The notes beneath the pieces are model-generated. The model searched no databases. It was not told where the DNA came from and saw only the letters and a list, made by a program, of their open reading frames with translations. The translations under genes were made by a program, and so were the position numbers. A DNA stretch of 64,000 bases from Tuctoria greenei (taxonomy: Eukaryota > Streptophyta > Magnoliopsida > Poales > Poaceae): NCBI GenBank assembly GCA_036927565.1, contig JAYESD010000001.1:285397560-285461559 (forward strand), in the 5' to 3' direction. Positions 55,066 through 64,000 of this stretch are shown here, piece by piece. The first letter of the stretch is position 1, and each line of letters opens with the position of its first letter.

Positions 55066-55070
55066 CTATG
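55066..55070. repeat. TSD of SIRE element, right copy
   Basis: CTATG, matching 42983-42987. Confidence 0.95.
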
Positions 55071-55241
55071 ATATGTATATATTTCTTTACATCCGTTAGT
55101 ATTGTAAAAACTTTCGCTGTATGAAAAATAAAAGACTTCGTCTTGTACTTATTCAGGTTCTATTCTTGTATAACTGTTGGGTGTCGCATCGCACGACACC
55201 ACCCAATGAGATCCTCGGATGTGTGGACCCCGGTCCCCACA
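55071..55241 (+). repeat. Tekay LTR 3' fragment in unit 3, second piece
   Basis: Corresponds to 32237-32407; resumes exactly after the SIRE TSD. Confidence 0.92.
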
Positions 55242-55309
55242 GAAAATAATACTATTAATAAATAATATATCTTAGGTGATTGAGATAATAAAGTTGTTAA
55301 GGAAAAATT

Positions 55310-55543
55310 GGAACGGCTACAATGCAATCAGAGTTTTGGTGCAATCGCTCAATCAAACATACATAACCGTTGGGTATGCATCTTCGGTCTTTTCATGTTT
55401 TTATTTAACCTCTTCCACCAGGTGAAAGGGTGGCAAAGGGGGTTAAATAAAAAGATGCACTGACCGTGGGATATAGATCCAACGATTGATGATGCTTGAC
55501 TGCAAGATTGCACCAACTATCTGATTGCATTCTAGTCGTTCTC
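55310..55543. mobile_element. foldback MITE (unit 3)
   Basis: Copy of 32476-32709 within the tandem unit. Confidence 0.78.
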
Positions 55544-56154
55544 AGAAAAAATATATGCGAAAAGATATGATTCAGGGATACCTTGCTACCTATAAAAGGC
55601 ATTTGTAGCAGTACTAGGATTGACATCGAAGAATAAAGAAATTTTCCTAGAGGGTGGATCCTACCATTCGTCACCAGGCTGGTGATCAGCCCAGCCTCGG
55701 TGACACTATCCTACCACGATTCACAACAATTGGTATTAGCTTCCAGCGGGACATCAACCATATCCGACCCCAACAACGATCCTGGGCATGAACTCAAAGC
55801 CCTCCTACAGGCCATGAACTCAACCTCACGACCTCCATCAACCGCCTTTTGACACAGATGAACATCATGAACTCACGTCTCGACGATCATGATCGGCATA
55901 TCGGGAAATTGGATAAGGTCAGGAACATCACGAGCGACCTTGACACGAACACGATCATCTGCATCGCTGACTGTGAATAGCCTAACACTGTGCAGATGCC
56001 TCACGTTTTTTCTTGGCAACCCGCTGGCCCCAGTGCCGCTTAACTGCATTGAGGAACCGGCGCTGGAGCGGGAGGCGCAGGCGATGGCCGCAGTCGTGGA
56101 GCACTCGTCCCTCCCCGCGCTCGCCTCTGCATCGTCAAGGCCACGAATGGCGTT

Positions 56155-56739
56155 GTGGCTATCGAGCTCAGCCTCCACCCCGTCCACGTCGATGCCAAGG
56201 GGGTCAAGGTGCTGCTGCAGGCATACCGCAACACTGGTGTTTTATTCTTCGACAACGCCGAGATATATGCTGACGATCGCATCAAGGAAGTCTCCATCGC
56301 CATGCTCCAGACGCAGGGTGTGGATTTCATCGTGCTACAGCGGTTCTGCGCCGACCCTGATGCCTTCACCGCTAGGTTCTTCCAGTGCAGCCTCAACTGC
56401 GAAGGCCTCACCTGGGTCACATTCCTGAGCTTCTACGACTTCGCATGCCTCATCATGTTGGTGCGATGGGGCACACACACTACGCCGACTCTTCCACCTA
56501 TGTCATCCCCGACGACCAACCGAATTCATGACCCCCACCAGTACCTGACTTCCTCATACTCATACTGCCACACCCAGTTGGGAATCGTGACCATTGTCCT
56601 CACCATGGATAGCATCCTTCTCGAGGTTGTTGTCAGTGCCACAAAGTTGGACAGAGTCTTGACACCCTACCTGAAGATTCAGCTCGAGGATGAGCTAATG
56701 TTGGAGAGGAGAAAAATGTTGTGGAATGGATCCACATAG
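56155..56739 (+). CDS. unrecognised ORF of old LTR element, 194 aa (unit 3)
   Basis: As in unit 2 (no TAG). Differs from unit 2 by Pro for Ser in THTTPTLPP. No family recognised. Confidence 0.4.
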   Translation: MAIELSLHPVHVDAKGVKVLLQAYRNTGVLFFDNAEIYADDRIKEVSIAMLQTQGVDFIVLQRFCADPDAFTARFFQCSLNCEGLTWVTFLSFYDFACLIMLVRWGTHTTPTLPPMSSPTTNRIHDPHQYLTSSYSYCHTQLGIVTIVLTMDSILLEVVVSATKLDRVLTPYLKIQLEDELMLERRKMLWNGST

Positions 56740-57112
56740 GTGCTTGGACACTAGGCCCAGGAAGTGAAGATCCAGATTCAGGCGCTGGTTGTTGAAGGTA
56801 AGGAAAAGGATAAATATGAAATAAGATGATTGTAGAATAAAATAAGATGGTAGCCGAACGGAATAAATTGATAGCAGGCCGCTGAATAAAGGAAGAAGAT
56901 AATACTATTAGGAAATAATATATATTAGATGATTAAGAGAATAAAATTGTTAAGGAAAAGGATATGTGAGGAGATATGATTCAGATGTGGCTTGCTACCT
57001 ACAAAAGGCACCCGTAGTTGTACTAGGATTGATATCGAAGAATAAAAAAATTCCCTAAAAAATAGTTCCTACCTTCGATCACCGAGCTAGAGATCAGCCC
57101 ACCCCCGATGAC

Positions 57113-58918
57113 GGAGCCAAATTCTCTACAGGGGGGCCGCATGCCCTCCCTCGTACGACCTCGACTAGCTGCCATTCGATTGTATCTCACGCACGTATCA
57201 AAAACAACATCGCATGCAGGTCTACCGCGTCGGCTCCTTGCTAGATGCAACGCTCGCGGCTCTGCCAAAATCGATTCCGCTCAGCTCGAATCGAACGCGC
57301 TTCCCGCCGGCTCATGAATATTTTTAAAATTTATAATGAATCGTTTTCTCGCAAGGAATATTTTTAAAATTTACATTTTGATTGTAGGTATATTGTGTAA
57401 GCATGCTCTTCTGTGCTAAACATCAATAAAGTTTTCGATTTGCTAGATGCGTACATTCTCAACAGGTGGACCAAATATGCAAAAAGTGGTTGTCATGTTG
57501 ATAAAGTTATAGTTAACAAAGAATCGTTGAAGACACATGCTGCACGAATTTCACGAAATGCGACTTCTGTTGCACTTAAGTGCTCGAGGTCAAAGGAACT
57601 TTTAGATGAACTTGAGAGAGCTAGTGATAAGTTGGATCTTGAGGCGGATAATTCTCTATAAAAAAACTGTTGATTCTGAAGTTTCAACAACTGGTAATGG
57701 AATTGACAGTAACATTGTAAAGCGCAAAATCTCATTCAAATTCCTCTAGTGATTAAAGGCCCAAAGACTAAAATGAAAAAAGTGTACTGGAAAAGAACAA
57801 AGGGGGCAACAAAAAGACCAGGCAGAAAAAGGTAGTGCTAACTTTTTGACCATATCATTCTTCTTTTTTAAAAAAAATGTTCGCGTTGGGACAAATAACT
57901 TCAATATTTTCAATAATTATTTGTAGAGGCAGAGTCGAGTAACTCCAGAGACAATAGTCTTGTCAACATGACAGTACCAAACATTCTTCCTAATATGTTG
58001 GTCAATTGTTCAGACACCATGACTAATATGGTGAAAGGAGAATATACAAGTCTTGTGCTTGGTCATCATCAAGACGGTGAAACTGCACATAAACTAAATT
58101 TTGACGATGAGCAATGTGAAAGTACATTTCAGGAATAATTCTACTGCAAAAAACATTTCAGGTGATTTGGCAAAACGTTAGTTACCTGTCTTATCATCCC
58201 AGGGATATTTCATATGATTTGCAAATTTTAAGTGTTGTATCTGATCTAGAATTTCTGTTTGCAGCGACTCAAACATGTTTGTGCATCTCATGCCTGCACC
58301 AAAAGTCCAAACACAACGTGTCTTATTTTTGTATTCTGCTATGCCGAAAGAGCATTGTATAGAAGCCTTTTGATTATCATTTATTCTGAACTTGAAACAT
58401 GCACTCGAAGATGATGAACTACTTATTTCTCAAACCATATATATATTGGTCGTACCATACAACCGTACTATTGGTCGGATGTGACTATTCACGCATTTGT
58501 TAATAAGATGTACCTTTGTTATTGCATATTTGTTAGTGTCCTGCAAGCTAGGTTACGGCCGCTACTAATTACGAGCTGGGAATTTAATTGGTTCGTCTAA
58601 ATGCTTCCTCAAAGTTGCTGATACTTTAATGGGAACAACAAATCTAGCCAACCGTACAGAATAGCATGCATGTAGCAAACAAAACGCGCAGACGCGTAAG
58701 GCACGCAGCCTCGTCAGCCTAGCGTGAGCCGGCCAGAAGTGTGTTCGATCCGAGCCGAGCAGAATCGATCTTGGCAGAGCCGCGAGCGTTGCATCTAGGC
58801 AGGAATACCGCCTGCATGCGATGTCGTTTGAGATATGTGTGTGAGATACAATTGGACAGCAGCTAGTCGGGGTCGTACGGAGAAGGGCATGCAGCCCTCC
58901 CGCAGAGACTTTGGCTCC
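57113..58918. mobile_element. Mutator-like element (unit 3)
   Basis: Copy of 34279-36085; flanked by CCGATGAC at 57105-57112 and 58919-58926. Confidence 0.82.
57388..58138 (+). pseudogene. FAR1-like exons (unit 3)
   Basis: Copy of 34555-35305. A C-to-T change in TTGTGTAAGCATG alters the Cys-Lys region of the SWIM finger (TGCAAG to TGTAAG, still Cys-Lys in that frame). Confidence 0.73.
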
Positions 58919-59216
58919 CCGATGACACTATCCCATCACAATTCACAACATCAACCCATACACGCTTACTCCAGTTATCGTCCCTCTGGTTTGTCCAGGG
59001 CCATTCAAGAGTCTTCTGAGACAAGCAATAACAATGCATTGCGTAATGTTTGAAGAGGCATGATCGATGCAGAGAAGAACGTAGCTAACAATGGAAGATG
59101 GAGAAAAACCAGGGAACAGGAGATCCTGACAGAGTGAGAATGACCTTGATGTGGCATTTGGATCAACATGTCCATTTTATACATTTCAATCTGACAGCGC
59201 TTTCAAATATTAAATG

Positions 59217-60616
59217 AAGTTTGATATGTGCATTACGTATAAGGTATTTGATACTCCACTTTCATGGCCAAAAATCCCAGGGATGGTTGGAACGAGTTAC
59301 AGTTTGACCTGTAGTAGCTGCTTTGCTAATGCATAGGAAATCCGATAGAAGTCGAGTAGTTGGAATCTACTCGCGAGAGATGTAGGACATATCTCACAGG
59401 ATTGGTTAGATAGAAAATGGCATAATGTAATGAAACTGAGACCGGGCAGGGAATGAATAGGAAGCGGCGAGAATTGAGTCTCGGTCGCATAGCCCTGCCT
59501 GTGTCGATTAAGGCCCGTCTGTATGCGGCCCCGCTGAACAAGCTTGACTTGTACCGGCAACATAATGGACATATGGAATCCAATAAACTGACGTAGCTTG
59601 GTCACTTAGGTGTCGAGGCATACCGTTCCGTTTTATAGGTGTGGGTTGAGGGCAGCAAGGTGTAAATCCGCTGGTGGGCACGTCAGAGTACGCCCCACAC
59701 AGGGACCTCCTGCTCGTGACGGATCTACCGGTTCGACATTTGAGTGTCTCGTGAAAGGTTGCCATATACGCCTAGTACTGAAGTGTTATGTAGGTATGGG
59801 TGTGCTCGCTGACACTTCCGAACGATGTATGTGTCGTGTTGTCCTGGTGTGTCCTGATTGCAATTACTGTCCCTCGCAGTAATAGAGTACCACTTGTTCA
59901 CTGTGTCGTGACGTAGTAAATACTAAAGAAGCCAGAAAGTCATATTGTATTGAATTATAATTACTTTGCAACCTTGTATGATTTAGAGATAGTACAATTA
60001 AAAGTTTACAGTTTCCCCATACTTTAGTTGTAATAGCACTATGTGCTTTGGGCTTGTCATATCATCGGTAAAGCGTTTCTTGTTTGATTGTGGAGCCCAT
60101 GATGTGCCGTGCTCGGAGAATGTCATTTGCTACGTAAAAATTGATTATAAGGATCCACTTGTAGGCGAGTCCATTTATGCTATTCCTTACTTATGTTTAG
60201 TGTCCCCTTGCATATGTCTAGTGAGACAGGTAAGTCTTGCTGAGCCTTATGCTCACGTTTGCAGTTAACGAGTTTTTGCAGGTTATTCTGTTGATGAAGG
60301 GTTTGACGTTGAGGCTGCACCCCCTCCAGGGTGTACAGCCGAGTGGGAACCCTGCACGTCGCCCTAAATGAGTGTTGCTAGTGCAAAGTATCCCCGGCAT
60401 GGATAACTTTGCTTTTGCATAGCTAGTGCTGAGAGCGTAGCTATGATATGTATATATTTCTTTACATCCGTTAGTATTGTAAAAACTTCCGCTGTATGAA
60501 AAATAAAAGACTTCGTCTTGTACTTATTCAGGTTCTATTCTTGTATAACTGTTGGGTGTCGCATCGCACGACACCACCCAATGAGATCCTCGGATGTGTG
60601 GACCCCGGTCCCCACA
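59217..60616 (+). repeat. Tekay LTR 3' fragment in unit 4
   Basis: Uninterrupted copy of 31008-32407, including an intact CTATG site at the position where unit 3 carries the SIRE element. Confidence 0.93.
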
Positions 60617-60684
60617 GAAAATAATACTATTAATAAATAATATATCTTAGGTGATTGAGATAATAAAGTTGTTAAGGAAAAATT

Positions 60685-60918
60685 GGAACGGCTACAATGT
60701 AATCAGAGTTTTGGTGCAATCGCTCAATCAAACATACATAACCGTTGGGTATGCATCTTCGGTCTTTTCATGTTTTTATTTAACCTCTTCCACCAGGTGA
60801 AAGGGTGGCAAAGGGGGTTAAATAAAAAGATGCACTGACCGTGGGATATAGATCCAACGATTGATGATGCTTGACTGCAAGATTGCACCAACTATCTGAT
60901 TGCATTCTAGTCGTTCTC
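60685..60918. mobile_element. foldback MITE (unit 4)
   Basis: Copy of 32476-32709 within the tandem unit; one change near its left end (AATGTAATCA). Confidence 0.78.
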
Positions 60919-61529
60919 AGAAAAAATATATGCGAAAAGATATGATTCAGGGATACCTTGCTACCTATAAAAGGCATTTGTAGCAGTACTAGGATTGACA
61001 TCGAAGAATAAAGAAATTTTCCTAGAGGGTGGATCCTACCATTCGTCACCAGGCTGGTGATCAGCCCAGCCTCGGTGACACTATCCTACCACGATTCACA
61101 ACAATTGGTATTAGCTTCCAGCGGGACATCAACCATATCCGACCCCAACAACGATCCTGGGCATGAACTCAAAGCCCTCCTACAGGCCATGAACTCAACC
61201 TCACGACCTCCATCAACCGCCTTTTGACACAGATGAACATCATGAACTCACGTCTCGACGATCATGATCGGCATATCGGGAAATTGGATAAGGTCAGGAA
61301 CATCACGAGCGACCTTGACACGAACACGATCATCTGCATCGCTGACTGTGAATAGCCTAACACTGTGCAGATGCCTCACGTTTTTTCTTGGCAACCCGCT
61401 GGCCCCAGTGCCGCTTAACTGCATTGAGGAACCGGCGCTGGAGCGGGAGGCGCAGGCGATGGCCGCAGTCGTGGAGCACTCGTCCCTCCCCGCGCTCGCC
61501 TCTGCATCGTCAAGGCCACGAATGGCGTT

Positions 61530-62114
61530 GTGGCTATCGAGCTCAGCCTCCACCCCGTCCACGTCGATGCCAAGGGGGTCAAGGTGCTGCTGCAGGCATA
61601 CCGCAACACTGGTGTTTTATTCTTCGACAACGCCGAGATATATGCTGACGATCGCATCAAGGAAGTCTCCATCGCCATGCTCCAGACGCAGGGTGTGGAT
61701 TTCATCGTGCTACAGCGGTTCTGCGCCGACCCTGATGCCTTCACCGCTAGGTTCTTCCAGTGCAGCCTCAACTGCGAAGGCCTCACCTGGGTCACATTCC
61801 TGAGCTTCTACGACTTCGCATGCCTCATCATGTTGGTGCGATGGGGCACACACACTACGCCGACTCTTCCACCTATGTCATCCCCGACGACCAACCGAAT
61901 TCATGACCCCCACCAGTACCTGACTTCCTCATACTCATACTGCCACACCCAGTTGGGAATCGTGACCATTGTCCTCACCATGGATAGCATCCTTCTCGAG
62001 GTTGTTGTCAGTGCCACAAAGTTGGACAGAGTCTTGACACCCTACCTGAAGATTCAGCTCGAGGATGAGCTAATGTTGGAGAGGAGAAAAATGTTGTGGA
62101 ATGGATCCACATAG
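61530..62114 (+). CDS. unrecognised ORF of old LTR element, 194 aa (unit 4)
   Basis: Same as unit 3. No family recognised. Confidence 0.4.
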   Translation: MAIELSLHPVHVDAKGVKVLLQAYRNTGVLFFDNAEIYADDRIKEVSIAMLQTQGVDFIVLQRFCADPDAFTARFFQCSLNCEGLTWVTFLSFYDFACLIMLVRWGTHTTPTLPPMSSPTTNRIHDPHQYLTSSYSYCHTQLGIVTIVLTMDSILLEVVVSATKLDRVLTPYLKIQLEDELMLERRKMLWNGST

Positions 62115-62487
62115 GTGCTTGGACACTAGGCCCAGGAAGTGAAGATCCAGATTCAGGCGCTGGTTGTTGAAGGTAAGGAAAAGGATAAATATGAAATAAG
62201 ATGATTGTAGAATAAAATAAGATGGTAGCCGAACGGAATAAATTGATAGCAGGCCGCTGAATAAAGGAAGAAGATAATACTATTAGGAAATAATATATAT
62301 TAGATGATTAAGAGAATAAAATTGTTAAGGAAAAGGATATGTGAGGAGATATGATTCAGATGTGGCTTGCTACCTACAAAAGGCACCCGTAGTTGTACTA
62401 GGATTGATATCGAAGAATAAAAAAATTCCCTAAAAAATAGTTCCTACCTTCGATCACCGAGCTAGAGATCAGCCCACCCCCGATGAC

Positions 62488-64000
62488 GGAGCCAAATTCT
62501 CTGCAGGGGGGCCGCATGCCCTCCCTCGTACGACCTCGACTAGCTGCCATTCGATTGTATCTCACGCACGTATCAAAAACAACATCGCATGCAGGTCTAC
62601 CGCGTCGGCTCCTTGCTAGATGCAACGCTCGCGGCTCTGCCAAAATCGATTCCGCTCAGCTCGAATCGAACGCGCTTCCCGCCGGCTCATGAATATTTTT
62701 AAAATTTACAATGAATCGTTTTCTCGCAAGGAATATTTTTAAAATTTACATTTTGATTGTAGGTATATTGTGCAAGCATGCTCTTCTGTGCTAAACATCA
62801 ATAAAGTTTTCGATTTGCTAGATGCGTACATTCTCAACAGGTGGACCAAATATGCAAAAAGTGGTTGTCATGTTGATAAAGTTATAGTTAACAAAGAATC
62901 GTTGAAGACACATGCTGCACGAATTTCACGAAATGCGACTTCTGTTGCACTTAGGTGCTCGAGGTCAAAGGAACTTTTAGATGAACTTGAGAGAGCTAGT
63001 GATAAGTTGGATCTTGAGGCGGATAATTCTCTATAAAAAAACTGTTGATTCTGAAGTTTCAACAACTGGTAATGGAATTGACAGTAACATTGTAAAGCGC
63101 AAAATCTCATTCAAATTCCTCTAGTGATTAAAGGCCCAAAGACTAAAATGAAAAAAGTGTACTGGAAAAGAACAAAGGGGGCAACAAAAAGACCAGGCAG
63201 AAAAAGGTAGTGCTAACTTTTTGACCATATCATTCTTCTTTTTTTAAAAAAATGTTCGCGTTGGGACAAATAACTTCAATATTTTCAATAATTATTTGTA
63301 GAGGCAGAGTCGAGTAACTCCAGAGACAATAGTCTTGTCAACATGACAGTACCAAACATTCTTCCTAATATGTTGGTCAATTGTTCAGACACCATGACTA
63401 ATATGGTGAAAGGAGAATATACAAGTCTTGTGCTTGGTCATCATCAAGACGGTGAAACTGCACATAAACTAAATTTTGACGATGAGCAATGTGAAAGTAC
63501 ATTTCAGGAATAATTCTACTGCAAAAAACATTTCAGGTGATTTGGCAAAACGTTAGTTACCTGTCTTATCATCCCAGGGATATTTCATATGATTTGCAAA
63601 TTTTAAGTGTTGTATCTGATCTAGAATTTCTGTTTGCAGCGACTCAAACATGTTTGTGCATCTCATGCCTGCACCAAAAGTCCAAACACAACGTGTCTTA
63701 TTTTTGTATTCTGCTATGCCGAAAGAGCATTGTATAGAAGCCTTTTGATTATCATTTATTCTGAACTTGAAACATGCACTCGAAGATGATGAACTACTTA
63801 TTTCTCAAACCATATATATATTGGTCGTACCATACAACCGTACTATTGGTCGGATGTGACTATTCACGCATTTGTTAATAAGATGTACCTTTGTTATTGC
63901 ATATTTGTTAGTGTCCTGCAAGCTAGGTTACGGCCGCTACTAATTACGAGCTGGGAATTTAATTGGTTCGTCTAAATGCTTCCTCAAAGTTGCTGATACT
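62488..64000. mobile_element. Mutator-like element (unit 4, cut by window edge)
   Basis: Left terminal inverted repeat, FAR1-like exons and part of the 3' half are present; the right end lies beyond the window. Confidence 0.8.
62763..63513 (+). pseudogene. FAR1-like exons (unit 4)
   Basis: Copy of 34555-35305, sharing the LRCSRS variant with unit 2. Confidence 0.75.

Larger units (their letters stand above)
41759..59216. repeat. tandem array unit 3 (5,375 bp plus 12,083-bp insertion)
   Basis: Unit sequence 41759-42987 and 55071-59216, split in the Tekay LTR part by the SIRE element and its TSD. Without them its length equals that of unit 2. Confidence 0.94.
59217..64000. repeat. tandem array unit 4 (first 4,784 bp; cut by window edge)
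   Basis: Begins AAGTTTGATATGTGC after AAATG as units 2 and 3 do, and follows unit 3 base for base to the window end. At least about 590 bp more are expected. Confidence 0.93.

Noticed and set aside
31008..64000. Independent insertions of Tekay LTRs, MITEs and Mutator-like elements in each unit.
   Set aside because: Every unit has the same truncation point, order and flanks; this is tandem duplication of one locus, not repeated transposition.

Overview
This is plant nuclear DNA, almost certainly from a grass (Poaceae). It carries a Tekay/Del-type chromovirus, a SIRE/Maximus-type copia element with an extra 3' ORF, Stowaway-like MITEs, a FAR1-type Mutator-like remnant and a grass-type LINE. 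I see no host single-copy gene, tRNA or rRNA. Nearly every base belongs to a transposable element or to a duplication of one, so this is an intergenic, heterochromatin-like block.

Layout. 1-3863: 5' part of a degenerate Ty3/gypsy element on the minus strand, inserted into a Ty1/copia element whose 3' end runs 3864-6077 on the plus strand. 6078-6848: spacer with two Stowaway-like MITEs. 6849-14225: a full-length but decayed LINE with a 13-bp target-site duplication (TSD). 14586-15871: a solo LTR with TSD CCTAC. 16014-36117: an old, small LTR retrotransposon (TSD TCAAC), probably non-autonomous, hugely inflated by later insertions. Its left LTR holds a 16.2-kb Tekay-type gypsy element (16198-32407, TSD GAAAA, LTRs of about 4.2 kb, an extra ORF before gag) and a foldback MITE. 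Its right LTR holds a Mutator-like element with FAR1-type transposase remnants.

31008-64000: a tandem array of a 5,375-bp composite unit. Each unit holds the last 1.4 kb of the Tekay 3' LTR, the rest of the old LTR element with its MITE and Mutator-like insert, and about 270 bp of flank. Three units are complete and a fourth is cut by the window edge. Unit 3 is split by a 12.1-kb, very young SIRE-type copia element (42988-55065, minus strand, TSD CTATG). Its LTR U3 region and the stretch upstream of its third ORF are studded with the palindrome CGGACTAGTCCG.

Order of events, read from nesting and TSDs: old LTR element; MITE, Mutator-like element and Tekay element into it; tandem amplification, with units 2-4 sharing changes absent from unit 1; then the SIRE insertion into unit 3. 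The most interesting points are the retrotransposon-junction tandem array, the intact extra ORF of the Tekay element with splice-like signals abutting the starts of both that ORF and gag, and the palindrome arrays of the SIRE element.
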